DNA of 64,000 nucleotides from positions 4,216,001-4,280,000 of the forward strand of contig JAJGBQ010000004.1 of assembly GCA_022457065.1 (NCBI GenBank), in the 5' to 3' direction. The notes beneath the pieces are model-generated. The model searched no databases. It saw only the letters and a program-made list of their open reading frames with translations, and was not told the DNA's origin. Within the stretch, counting starts at the first letter, position 1, and the number at the start of each line of letters is the position of its first letter. The translations under genes and the position numbers were made by a program. Source of the stretch: Curvularia sp. ZM96 (Eukaryota; Ascomycota; Dothideomycetes; Pleosporales; Pleosporaceae). Below, piece by piece: positions 1-9,952 of the stretch.

Positions 1-1158
1 ACAACTCGGGCCAGGAGAAAAATCCACTAGGCCCCTCACCATCGACCGCTGTCGCTATGATCATCCTCTATAGTATTACCGGCATCATCACGGCTCTGTT
101 CCTTGTTATTATCATCACCGGCGCAGTAAGAGCCCATCGCCATCCTGAGCGGTACGGCCCACGGAACGTGCTTGGACGACCCAGGCAGAGCAGGGCAAGA
201 GGCTTGGGAAGGGCTATACTCGACACTATTCCCATTGTAAAATTTGGGGAGAAAGAGCAGACGAAACCTGCCGATGTGGAACTGGGCCCGGCGACTGAGA
301 CGAGGGATTTGCCTGGAGCGAACGCCACTAGCGAAGCCAATACAAACCAAACAACATCGATGGCCCAGACTAAGGATGCTGCACCGGTAGGTGCGCAACA
401 TGTCACAGAGGCGCGCCAGGAAGCGACACCCGCTGAGATCGAGGAGCATCAGTCAGGTATTGCACCAGCACAGCCTGTTATTGTGGCCGGCTCCACTGGC
501 ACCGACAATGCTTCGCCTGATGAAAGCTTGGGTTGCTCCATCTGCACGGAAGATTTCGAGATGGGTCAAGATTTGCGCGTTCTCCCGTGTGACCACAAGT
601 TCCACCCTGAATGCGTGGATCCATGGCTCCTCAACGTGTCAGGTACATGTCCATTATGGTAAGTTTGCCCATTTCTCACAATTTTCGTTTCTATGTCCAT
701 TAACAACCTGCAGTCGAGTTGATCTCCGACCTGTAAACTCCCACGACTCTTCTGCCTCGCAAGACCATGACCAGCTTGCTCCACCGCTAAACCCTGAGAC
801 TGAAACCTCACACCGCCGCCGCAGTGCACTTCGTGATATTCTCTCATTCCGCCACTTACCAAATGCCTCAGCTGAAGATCGGATTAGGGCTTTGCGCCGT
901 CTGAGAGAGCAACGAGCAAACCAAAGTGGCGACTTCGCTGGAGATACGCCAAACCAAAGTGTAGAGAATGTAGCCAGTACAAGAGACAGGAGAAGTAGGA
1001 GGATCAGCGCACGTTTGAGTGATGTTTTTACGCCTAGGGCCCGGAGAGAAAGACAGGATGCAAGCCCGGTGCAGCAAGAAAACCGGACTCCAGCAGCACC
1101 CACAGATAGCGCACCGACGTTGCATGATAATTCGGTATCTAATGCGCCACATACATAG
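1..1158 (+). CDS. RING-H2 membrane protein, probable E3 ubiquitin ligase (5' partial)
   Basis: The reading frame is open from the left window edge, so the N-terminus is missing. The first visible ATG, at 57, begins a hydrophobic transmembrane segment (about 23 residues, from MIILYSITG). It is followed by a basic stretch, a low-complexity linker and a RING-H2 finger with CSIC, CDHKFHPEC, a Trp and CPLC. This order fits the PA-TM-RING family of endomembrane E3 ligases, whose signal peptide and protease-associated domain would lie upstream of the window; that part is inference. A 55-nt intron (659-713, GTAAGT...CTGCAG) interrupts the last zinc-binding Cys codon: TG before the donor joins T after the acceptor. 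Exon 2 (714-1158) encodes a basic, disordered tail with Arg-rich segments. The RING assignment is secure; substrate and exact family are not. Confidence 0.85.
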
Positions 1159-1783
1159 ATGAATATATCCCGATTTTTTGCATAAGAAACAACCAAAACT
1201 CACGCTCACACATTGCCCTGTAAGCCTATGTAATCGTACACATGGTTTGCTTTACTGAACACCTAACCCGTGAGATGGATGAACAAGCAGACATTGATCA
1301 TCCAAGGCAAAATGTTCGTTTTCCGTAGTAGGCAAAAATCTATTATTACATCTTTCTCACTTCAATACTATTACTTTATCAAGACTAGGGTATAATTATT
1401 AGTAAGAGTACTTTGTTAATAGATCTTAAAATGTTCTTGACTCTAGTATGTCTAGCAATTGCCACCTTTTAAACTACTGTCTTTTATGACTTATAATATG
1501 GTACCAGACAATAGAGATTTGTTTCTATAAATAGATGTTTTGTCATAGATTAGGTGCTACTCGTTTGTAATGACCGAGTTGCAATACCACAGACATAGCT
1601 AGTACCTCTTACCATTATGACTATTCACATGGCACCATTTCGACCTGTAGCTCGAAATTCGCTTGCAAGTAGAAAACACCTTCAATCATCTTCTCTAAGC
1701 CAAAGCTGCGCGCTGGTCTCGTCTCGAGCTGCAGCAGAAGCCATTGTCAATCATCGGGAGTTGTTCGAGTACACTTCTGGCAG
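1159..1783. other. AT-rich intergenic spacer
   Basis: This spacer separates the RING gene from the AIM9-like gene. Roughly 1300-1600 is conspicuously rich in A+T and in TA dinucleotides. Positions 1617-1790 hold the out-of-frame N-terminal coding segment described under the next gene. Nothing else is recognised. Confidence 0.5.
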
Positions 1784-3343
1784 ATGGATGTATGTATCTA
1801 CTCAGCGCTTGGCAAAACAGTCAACAGACCCACTTCAGATATCAAAAGCTTTCGCAAATCTGCCGAGGGCGGGTTTAACCGTATCTTCGACATATCAATG
1901 AAAGACGGCTCATGCATTCTTGCCCGCCTTCCTTACCCGTCGACTTTGCCGCGACGCTTAGCAGTAGCTAGCGAGGTCGCGACTTTGGCTTTTGTTCGGG
2001 CTCATGGAATTCCTACACCTCGAATACTAGGGTATTCAATTGACGACAATCCCGTCGGCTCTGAGTATATCCTAATGGAAGAGCTACCAGGAAGGCCGAT
2101 TGGAGATGCTTGGTTTGACCTCTCTGAGCAAGAAAGACTCAAAGTTCTTCTCCAAATCGTGCAATTAGAGGCTAAGCTCTTCTCCATCCACCTACCTGCG
2201 AGCGGGAGCATATATTATGCCCATGATTTGGCGCCCGATACTCCTAAAATTGATATACCTGGATCTGGTAGCGAGTTGTGTGTTGGGCCCTACGCTGCTC
2301 TACGATGGTGGTTTGGCGAACGGGGATATCTCAATATTGATCGAGGCCCACGTAAGTAGTATATCGATGACTGACGTGTTGAATGATTCTAAATATTCAC
2401 AGATGTCGACCCTCGCCTGGTGCTTCAGTCTCCGGCCGAGAAAGAATTGGCCTGGATCCGCGTATATGGACAACCCCGTTTCCCTTTCGAGCGTGCGCAC
2501 AGGGAAACATTCGATTACAAGAAGCAAGACCCTCAAGAGCATGCCAAATCATTGTTGGATTATATACAGCTCTCTCCTCATCTGGTACCTACGTGTTCAA
2601 GGCTCAATCTACCTGTTCTTCGTCATCCTGATCTTCAGCCCAACAACATCTTCGTTTCTGAAGATCTCAGCATTACCGGTCTTATTGATTGGCAACACTC
2701 TCTAATCCTTCCAACGTTCTTAGCCGCTGGTCTGCCGAACTCGTTCCAGAATTATACTGATAAAGAGTCCACATCATTTTTTCCACCTAAGCTCCCAAAC
2801 AACTTTGACTCTATGGACGAAGACGAACGCGCTGATGCAGCAGAGCAATTCCGCCGTCGGCACGTAAATTTCTTTTACTTAGGCTTCACGCAGCTAATGA
2901 ACGAACCTCATTGGTACGCGCTTGAACAAGAAACTGGACTCCTGAAACGCCGCATATTCAACGATGCGGGTAGTCCTTGGGAAGGCCTTAACGCACCCCT
3001 TCAAACAAGCATTGCCCAAGTATTGCAAAATTGGTCCAAGATTGCTTCTGCGAATGCAGATGGTACTATCACATCATGCCCTGTTGTGCTCCCAGAGGAA
3101 GAGATACAAAGAAGTGCTGCATTGGACGAGTCCCTCCGTGAGGTCGACTCTGAAATGGATCGGATCAATGGAGCCCTTGGAATCGAATCTGATGGATGGA
3201 CATCAAACGAAGCGTTTGAAAACACGAAAGAAAGGGCAATGATGATAAGAGAAGAAGGTCTTGCCGCGGTTGACGGTGACCCATGGCTGAAGGAGATGAC
3301 CGACAAACATTGGCCTTTTGATGACTATAACGAGGATGAATAA
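1784..3343 (+). CDS. AIM9-like phosphotransferase-fold protein (N-terminus disrupted)
   Basis: The product belongs to the aminoglycoside phosphotransferase (APH) / AIM9-like group of fungal kinase-fold proteins. Visible marks are AEGGFNRIFDI (glycine-rich loop region), IARLPYPST, the catalytic-loop motif HPDLQPNN (near 2626) and the following DWQ metal-binding motif. A 51-nt intron (2352-2402, GTAAGT...CACAG) joins the two coding blocks in frame. AIM9 homologues normally start further upstream with a LFEYTSGRW-type motif. That motif exists here at 1755-1790 but in another frame, and about 10-15 residues that normally follow it appear to be missing. The gene may therefore use the ATG at 1784 or be a recently damaged copy. 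Known members are mitochondrial or of unknown substrate; no substrate can be inferred here. Confidence 0.7.
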
Positions 3344-3401
3344 GCGATCTGGAAGGTGTACAAGTGCAGGAATGTGAATGGGGCAGTTGTTTAGCTATCC
3401 A

Positions 3402-3707
3402 CATAATGTCCTGCCACCACGGATGCGCCAAGACTTGGTCTATCGTTGGTCTAGCTGTCGGGTCCGGATTTATCATTCCAGAGATGATGTCTTGTGCCTC
3501 GGGACCAAGCTTCTCTCCCCACTGCTCGAAACGTAGCCCAGGCTGTTCTTTAACCGCCTCCTCAGCCATTCTCGACGCTCCCTTCAGAGCTTTACACCAC
3601 TTCTCACTATCGACTCGCTTGAGAAGTCCTCCAGAAACTGGTCCGAGATGGGCAAAGTGTCGAGCCGCGATCTCTTGTTCAGGTGTTATACCTCTCTTCA
3701 CCAGCTC
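3402..3707 (-). pseudogene. Protein kinase C-lobe relic
   Basis: The minus strand encodes about 100 residues resembling the C-terminal lobe of a fungal serine/threonine kinase: GPEAQDIISGM, then NPDPTARPTIDQVLAHPWW, the usual alpha-H/I region ending in a conserved Trp. Upstream (higher coordinates) the frame hits TAG at 3708-3710, and no N-lobe, HRD or DFG motif is visible in the AT-rich DNA beyond it. The TAG lies in a good splice-acceptor context (ACTACTAG), so this could be a surviving terminal exon. After the conserved Trp-Trp the frame runs on without further similarity into the antisense of the AIM9-like gene. I read it as a truncated gene remnant. Confidence 0.6.
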
Positions 3708-3710
3708 CTA

Positions 3711-4349
3711 GTAGTTGTTCGAGAGTAGGAGGTCTCTACCTCTTAGGGCATATATGCACTGTAAATAAAACTTAGTATAGATGTTTGGAGCTCAATGTAG
3801 CTAGCTTACTTAATGATTTTATTGTTTAAGAAGACCTTTTATGCAGAATGATGTGTACTATGTTGAATTAAGTCCATCTTGCATCCTTTGAGTACACATG
3901 ATTGATGCCTGGCGATGATCCTATATCCCAACTACAGCAAAAATAGACTGAATAAGTCTAAAGACATAATGGAACATGATTTTTGATCAAAGAATCTACA
4001 GGATCAGAAATCCAGGGATGGCAGGATTGCCAAGATACAGACTTCATTTGTATAATCATAGCTGGGGGTCTTATATTGCCAAAAAAGGTATTCCGTGCGC
4101 TTCCATGCATGTAATATATTTAATCTGGATTAGCCAAAGAATGTACTCAATCCTGCTCAAGGCCACCCACTAGTAGGTGCCTGTAAGCTGCTCACATAAC
4201 CGATATTGCTAACTTATTCAGCAATATGACCTATAGAATGTACAAAAGGATGTTCAACTCCCAGCCTGAACATGCATCGCAAGCGATACTTGGAGTATCC
4301 ATCTTTTACAATTATTCTAATCGGAAAATTCTGTTGCCTCTCCCGAAAA
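3711..4349. other. AT-rich degraded spacer
   Basis: The sequence is TA-rich with stops in all frames and is consistent with old, mutated DNA beside the kinase relic. No gene is recognised. Confidence 0.4.
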
Positions 4350-5289
4350 ATGAAAACGTCAAGTATTCTTTGCCTGCTTGGGTCAGGTCTTGCCGCCTGT
4401 CAGCGTTCAGTACCATCAATCTCAGGTACCGATCACTCGCGTCTGTTCTCTTCCCACATCAGGTAATACATTAGTTAACCTCCTGTTGAAGTCCCTCCTC
4501 CGAAGAACTGGGCTATCGCTCTGTTCCCTGCTTTTGACTCTATTGACGTCTTTGGTCCTTTGAATCCTCTGTGGTACCTCGCATTTAGCCGCCAACTCAA
4601 TCTTGCCCTCATATCCGAAACTCTCGAGCCTGTATGGGTCAAACCACCATACGACCAGCTGAACACTCAAAACAGTAGTTTTTGGTACAGCGTAAGTAAT
4701 CTCTTCCCTACAGTCCAGGACTCTGTTCATGTAATGGGATACGTGTAGCTCAATCCAACACACACATACGATAATCCACCCTCTGATATTGAGGTACTCC
4801 TTGTTCCTGGTGGCGCTGGAGTCAGACTGTTGAATCTTACAACGCAAATTGAATTTGTGAGGAAGACGTATCCCAATGTCCGATATCTAATTTCGACCTG
4901 TACCGGCGCTGGTATTCTTGCTAAAGCCGGGGTGCTAGATGGTCGGTCAGCGACGACCAACAAGAAAGCTTGGAATGAAACTACGCAAATGGGCCCGAAG
5001 GTTCATTGGAAGAGCCCCGCGAGATGGGTGGTTGATGGAAACATCTGGACGAGCAGTGGGGTAAGTTGCTAAGGTTTCATCTCGAGAATTGAAAGTTGAC
5101 AGAGGTTTTTTCTAGGTGACGGCGGGGTTGGATCTTATATTTGCATTTATTGAAGAATTCTATGGTATTCGGACAGCAGAAGACTTGCAGGGAACAATAG
5201 AATACAAAAGAAGTGCAGATATGTGTGATGACCCCTTCGCGGAGATAAATGGGGTAAAGCCAACATGGCAGTGTGTCCCAAGGAGCTAA
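4350..5289 (+). CDS. DJ-1/PfpI-family protein, probably secreted
   Basis: I propose four exons: 4350-4425, 4492-4691, 4749-5060 and 5116-5289. They give 253 residues in one continuous frame. The start MKTSSILCLLGSGLAAC looks like a signal peptide. The body matches the class I glutamine-amidotransferase-like DJ-1/PfpI fold: ALFPAFDSIDVFGPL near the N-terminus, DIEVLLVPGG, the nucleophile-elbow region STCTGAGILAKAG with its Cys, then ATTNKKAW, ARWVVDGNIWTSSG and a C-terminal AGLDLIFAFIEEFYG. Introns 2 (57 nt) and 3 (55 nt) have clear GTAAGT donors and TAG acceptors. Intron 1 (4426-4491) is less certain: its acceptor GAAG is weak, but it keeps the frame and has a branch-like TTAAC upstream. Family members include chaperones, glyoxalases and isonitrile hydratases; the activity here is unknown. 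Confidence 0.75.
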
Positions 5290-5867
5290 GAACTATTGAG
5301 AAGCGCATTGTAAGGAAGATATGCTTAGGCAGACCAAAATGGATAGAACTTGCAATGATTTCACAGTTCTCAAAGTCGCTCACGAAAACCCAGGTTAGGC
5401 ATATACATTGAAGATGAACGACTAATCTAGCTCGCTTGTCAAGAGAAAAGCTCATTCTTTACTCTCAAGTAACCATGCTGCAAATGCATCACACAAGAAG
5501 ACGTAAAGATTACTGCAACCATCGCGTTTGTTACCGCAGTTTCTGGCTGCTAGCAATATAAACTCGCGGCCGTTTCATCGTCTCTTCGAGCGTGAAATCC
5601 AGCATGCGAAGGACATACCGCCTTTCGACCCATTATAAGTGGTCTCTCACTAAACCTCGCCTATCTTCTTTCTGGTATGGTCTCTGGGTGACGTTCGAAG
5701 AGAATGCGCGCCAGTGAGAGTATGCTGCAAGTTACACCGATCACCAGTCTCACGTCGAAACATGCTCATTGGCCACCGTTGCCACATTGCTCGTGCAGAT
5801 AAGTTTGCTCACGTAACGTTATTTGAACAATATCACCTCATCTGGCTTAAGGATCCATTAACATCTG
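5290..5867. other. Intergenic, between convergent genes
   Basis: These are 3' flanks of the convergent DJ-1/PfpI and HET genes. No gene or repeat is recognised. Confidence 0.4.
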
Positions 5868-8800
5868 TCAGCCTAAGATAACCTCGTACCAAATGCTTCT
5901 TGAAAAGCTTGCCCTAAAAACCTTTCCAAGGCCAACACGTTCCCAAATACCCTTGTCTTGTTTAAAAGTCACAAGCAAAACATAGTAAATATCCCATTCC
6001 GACTCATCGCGTTCCTTTGGAATGTAATATGTCCAGATGGGACACTCTTCAATTGTGAAACTTTTAGCCTCTGAAATAGCTATAAAGTCGAACTCGGCTT
6101 GCATCCCTCGCCGTTCGCTATTGACCCAACTTGGGTCTAGAACAATGGATCCACACCAGTCACCGGCGCCGTCTACAATGACGAAGCGAGAGAGCCCAGT
6201 TCCTTCATAATTTTGTTGATCATCTGAGGCATGTATACAAAATGATGTCTTCCAGGTCCAGAATTGTAAAATTGGTTGGTCGGGAAACTCTTTGTCGGGT
6301 CCGCTAGTATAATCGGACAGAACCACGCGGTATGGATTCTCTGGGAGAGTTTTGGAGAACTTTGTTCCTCGTCGCTTTTGCGAGTCACCCCACAGTGCCC
6401 TACCATAGTCGTCGTAGAAGGGATCGAAAACCTCTTCGTGAGGTGAAATACGATGTGGAGCAGATTCATAATTTCTCCCAGGACTAGCATGCATCATGGT
6501 GTTTCGCATGTATCGCGCATCTCTTTCGTCACCCATTGTCTCATTAATTGCAGTGCTACGCAGGCGAAATTCCGGTGGCGATATCATTGGCGAATCCTCA
6601 AAGCCTGTACGGTCTCTCGGGTGTTCATGTCTACGCGAATCAGCTCGCCTCTTTGAGTGGCGTCTTTCGCGATAATTTTTGATTTCGCTATAGAGAGGGT
6701 ATTCGTTCTCTTGGTGATCGTCTCCATCTTCAGCAGATAGTTCATCTGTCAACGTGGAAGAAACGGGACTGGCGCGTGAGGAGTCAGTGTACCTCACGTC
6801 GCGAACCGTAAGTGGCGTAGAAGTATTCTCCAAATTTCTATCACCATACTCTCGGTCAACTTCATAGTATCCATGCTGTGGGGGTGCACGTGGCCTGGGC
6901 GGGGGCACTGCCAGGGCTTCATATCTATTCTGTGGGGGTGCACGTGGCCTGAAAGAGGGCCTTACCAGAGCTTCATGCCCCGTACTTATATCGTGATGGG
7001 GAGGTGATCTTCTTCGGGTGAATCGAACATAAGATTCCTGGCCTAGCGTGGAGGTTTCTGTTCCGCGGTAACCTCTCCAACGAGTCTCCGTGCTCTGATC
7101 CTCTTCTGCTTGTTTATGATCCCACAGCGGCCGAAGATTGCCATGGCCGTCGCGGATGTACCAAGATATCCACGTGTGGTTAGTGAGCCAGTCATGAACA
7201 TTGGCAAGGCAGCCCTCCACCATACTAGCTTGGTATGTAACCCTAGATCCAACCCATCCTGACCAAGACCAGCTGGGAAATTCTTCTAGGTTCGTCGTTG
7301 AGCCGTCGGACGAGTCTGGATGGATTCGACGGGTGTTCCGGCATAGAGGGGTCCAGAGGAGCGCGAAATCGAAATGCGAACTTGGCAGTCCGAAAATAAA
7401 TGAGCCTCGTATTTGTTCTTGTATGAAACTGCATACCCCATTGAAGGCCGCAAGGATGTCCTGTTGTTTCGTCATCTCACGGTCAGTGTAGAGAGAAACG
7501 CATTCAGAGTAGAACCAAATGGCGCGTTTCTTAAGCTCGGAGAGCTTTTGAAGCGGCGCGTTGACAGAATCCAGCGACCACCCAGTGCCCTTTCCATCTG
7601 AATAGATATCCTCTGAAATGCTAGTGGAGCGGCATTGGAAGTAGATACGGCCATCAGCGAACACGAGGCACCGTTTTGAGAGAAGACGCTCCTGAAAGGT
7701 CCAAGCTCTTTTGTTCCATTTTGATGCTTGTATGCTCAGCTCTGCTGGGCGCGAAACCATCAAACGAACGTCTCTTGTGCACTTCTCCTCGTAATGCTTC
7801 GGTCGGTGATCCGGATGCATAGCCATCAGACCCGTTCGAGAATCGACCCCATCTGCCGCACAAATAGTCAACAAGGCGTTTCCATAAATCAGGTGCATTT
7901 CATTTGCGTTCAAGCTCCACGAACGGCGACTATCTTGGACAATACAGATCGAATCAATCCAGATGTATCGGTATCCAAGCTGGTGGACCAAATCGATCGA
8001 TTCGCGCACAGCGGTCGGCATTCTTGAGATAACTGTTGCTAGTCCACCATGGCTTCGGTGTAGCAATATATTCGATCGCTTGGTTGTGTAAGGAGGCTTC
8101 TCGCCTTTATTTGTTACGCCCCACACATAGCTAAGTGCAAGATACGGTTCGGCTTTAAAACCACTGAAGTCCTCCCGAAACGGCAATGACACAAGCTGCA
8201 TATTAAGGACATCAATCACTCCGAAGTACGATTGCGTCACCATATTCCTAAATTGACGCCCGGAACTGAAGTCTGCACTGCATATAGTGCCATGAGACTT
8301 AGAACAGATGTCGATCCAGCTCTTAATCAGAGCCTGTTTGTTCTTACTTGGTTCGATGGACCTGCCCAAAAAATGCGTCTCTCTACGTAGTGTCGCGGAC
8401 GCGTCTGAGTTTGGTAAGTGTCGACTGTCCGGAGCAGCTAGAACTAGATAGGCTTCAAATTGTTTTAGCTCATGGTGACTCCAACAAATACGGAGGCGAC
8501 GAGTTCGACTCTTAAAGTCTTCGCTGCCCTTTGATAGAAGGTCGCGCCCGTCAATCTCCCATCTCAATGTGCAGTGGCTTTCCTCATACTTCCTGGAACT
8601 CCGGTCGGGGACGACGTAGGATAGAATGGACTTTGATATCAAAGAACATAGTGGACAGAGCTCGGAGCGCCGTCGAATATCGGATAGTATACCAAGATCG
8701 TGAGTTTGATGCCCAGAACGTAGACGCTGAGGTTGATTGACCACATTTCGCCGCTGCGCGCTCTGTCTTAGGCTTCCTAGGTCCGTTACGATAAAACTGG

Positions 8801-8945
8801 CGACCGAAAGTTTAAGCGCGAGACACGATTCGCACAGTTCCTGGAGGACCACTAAGCCAAAATATTCGTCACGGAGATGTAGTTTACAGTACCATTCGCT
8901 GCCGTTCCTTCGTTGCGCTACCCTCGCTGATATGTTCGCTTCCAT
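5868..8945 (-). CDS. HET-domain protein, 1025 aa
   Basis: A single uninterrupted frame carries a HET (heterokaryon incompatibility) domain at about residues 265-420. The three usual blocks are present: LALSYVWG, then YRYIWIDSICIVQD followed by MHLIYGNALLTICAADG, and WNKRAWTFQERLLSKR. Other HET proteins can trigger programmed cell death when non-self partners fuse. A role in allorecognition or immunity is inferred from the family and not shown by this sequence. The N-terminal 250 residues include a Cys-containing segment (LCPLCSLI) common before HET domains. After the domain comes a long charged tail with an 18-residue proline-rich unit repeated twice (DNA period 54 bp, 6876-6983), then a more ordered C-terminus rich in Trp. 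The ATG at 8943-8945 is the first in frame. Confidence 0.92.
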   Translation of the reverse strand: MEANISARVAQRRNGSEWYCKLHLRDEYFGLVVLQELCESCLALKLSVASFIVTDLGSLRQSAQRRNVVNQPQRLRSGHQTHDLGILSDIRRRSELCPLCSLISKSILSYVVPDRSSRKYEESHCTLRWEIDGRDLLSKGSEDFKSRTRRLRICWSHHELKQFEAYLVLAAPDSRHLPNSDASATLRRETHFLGRSIEPSKNKQALIKSWIDICSKSHGTICSADFSSGRQFRNMVTQSYFGVIDVLNMQLVSLPFREDFSGFKAEPYLALSYVWGVTNKGEKPPYTTKRSNILLHRSHGGLATVISRMPTAVRESIDLVHQLGYRYIWIDSICIVQDSRRSWSLNANEMHLIYGNALLTICAADGVDSRTGLMAMHPDHRPKHYEEKCTRDVRLMVSRPAELSIQASKWNKRAWTFQERLLSKRCLVFADGRIYFQCRSTSISEDIYSDGKGTGWSLDSVNAPLQKLSELKKRAIWFYSECVSLYTDREMTKQQDILAAFNGVCSFIQEQIRGSFIFGLPSSHFDFALLWTPLCRNTRRIHPDSSDGSTTNLEEFPSWSWSGWVGSRVTYQASMVEGCLANVHDWLTNHTWISWYIRDGHGNLRPLWDHKQAEEDQSTETRWRGYRGTETSTLGQESYVRFTRRRSPPHHDISTGHEALVRPSFRPRAPPQNRYEALAVPPPRPRAPPQHGYYEVDREYGDRNLENTSTPLTVRDVRYTDSSRASPVSSTLTDELSAEDGDDHQENEYPLYSEIKNYRERRHSKRRADSRRHEHPRDRTGFEDSPMISPPEFRLRSTAINETMGDERDARYMRNTMMHASPGRNYESAPHRISPHEEVFDPFYDDYGRALWGDSQKRRGTKFSKTLPENPYRVVLSDYTSGPDKEFPDQPILQFWTWKTSFCIHASDDQQNYEGTGLSRFVIVDGAGDWCGSIVLDPSWVNSERRGMQAEFDFIAISEAKSFTIEECPIWTYYIPKERDESEWDIYYVLLVTFKQDKGIWERVGLGKVFRASFSRSIWYEVILG
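6876..6983 (-). repeat. 54-bp tandem repeat, two copies, inside the HET gene
   Basis: Two adjacent imperfect 54-bp copies both begin CTGTGGGGGTGCACGTGGCC on the plus strand (6876 and 6930). They encode an 18-residue unit with RPRAPPQ and a following Tyr. The period keeps the reading frame, so copy number could vary without breaking the protein. Confidence 0.85.
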
Positions 8946-9445
8946 TCACATTCCGTTGAGATGCGCTTTTGTCACGAGGTAGTGTGATTCTAACCTTAGG
9001 CCCATCGGGGAGTGGAATGCTGTGTAATTCTCGGCTGTTGTTCATGATGCCGATTCGAGGGCTCCGTCACTCGCACTTCGGCCTCGACTGTGGACGTGGA
9101 ATAAGTGTTAGATGATGGATGGAGGTGATGAGGGTCAGGAAGCCGTACGCACGCTATCGCCGTCCACTTCGCGCTCAGCTAAAGCGGTTGCTTATAGCGT
9201 TAAAATCCTCAGGGAATGTTGCCATACGCGACGGCGTTTTCACCGCAGTACTTATTCGGATCTATTGGGGAAGATCCACTCCGCGGAACTGAAGATGGCC
9301 TTACGCGACGCCATGACTGTTTTCTCAGCGCAGCATCGCTTTTTTTACCATGAAGTAGTCGGCGAAGTAAGATTTTCTCACGGGCTAGCCTGATTGGTGG
9401 ATGAGTAATTTCCTTCCATTACTTGCTCGGTGCGATATGTGGTTC
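8946..9445. other. Promoter side of the HET gene
   Basis: This is upstream DNA of the HET gene. A 93-codon frame at 9112-9393 (plus) starts with ATG but shows no recognisable domain or compositional support. Confidence 0.35.
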
Positions 9446-9952
9446 TCATGCACATTGGCTGCAAGTCGTACAAATGCAGGAAACCATCACAGCGCGCTTA
9501 GGATCAGGCTGCGGCCTGGAAAGGACGGCCTCGTATTCGACCGCTTCCCCGCCTTGACCAGTTAACATTACAACTCCAGGGAGGTTTTCATTCGTCGCTG
9601 TCTTCCTAGAGCCGATTCCTTCTTCCTCTCTGTTCTTCTCGTTTAGAATGACGGGCTCTTCCGGAATTTGTGAGTCTCGATTGCGATCACCGCCCAAGGC
9701 TTTGGGTTTCGACATCTTCCGCCAGCAATAAAGGAGCGTAGGCACGAGAATGAGGCAAAGGACAGATCCGACAATGATTATCCCTAGAGCTATGTTGGAC
9801 AAGCTATGGTTTACCGTTGGAGTCAACACCGCTCTTCCCGCATGAAGTTGCTGGAGCAGAATCGCTGGTATGAGAGCCGGGGTAGAATTTTCCACCCTCT
9901 GCATTACCCAAGTTCTTCCTGAGTCTCGAGAAAAGGCAGTGACAGCAGGCAT
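9446..9952 (-). CDS. Small single-pass membrane protein, possibly frame-damaged
   Basis: From the ATG at 9950-9952 this frame gives 168 residues. A central hydrophobic segment (IALGIIIVGSVLCLILVP) is followed by a basic anchor (YCWRKM) and a charged cytoplasm-type tail. That layout is common in fungal cell-surface proteins with a Ser/Thr-rich ectodomain and one membrane helix. The ectodomain is short here. The overlapping minus-strand frame just upstream (9804-10058) has ectodomain-like sequence (GGKFYPGS, DSAPATSCG) and stops shortly before the transmembrane segment. This suggests that a longer gene was broken by a frameshift near 9800-9830, or that an intron was not resolved. No family is assigned. 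Confidence 0.35.
   Translation of the reverse strand: MPAVTAFSRDSGRTWVMQRVENSTPALIPAILLQQLHAGRAVLTPTVNHSLSNIALGIIIVGSVLCLILVPTLLYCWRKMSKPKALGGDRNRDSQIPEEPVILNEKNREEEGIGSRKTATNENLPGVVMLTGQGGEAVEYEAVLSRPQPDPKRAVMVSCICTTCSQCA

Noticed and set aside
9112..9393. 93-codon plus-strand frame upstream of the HET gene
   Set aside because: Starts with ATG, but has no recognisable family, no splice support and unremarkable composition.
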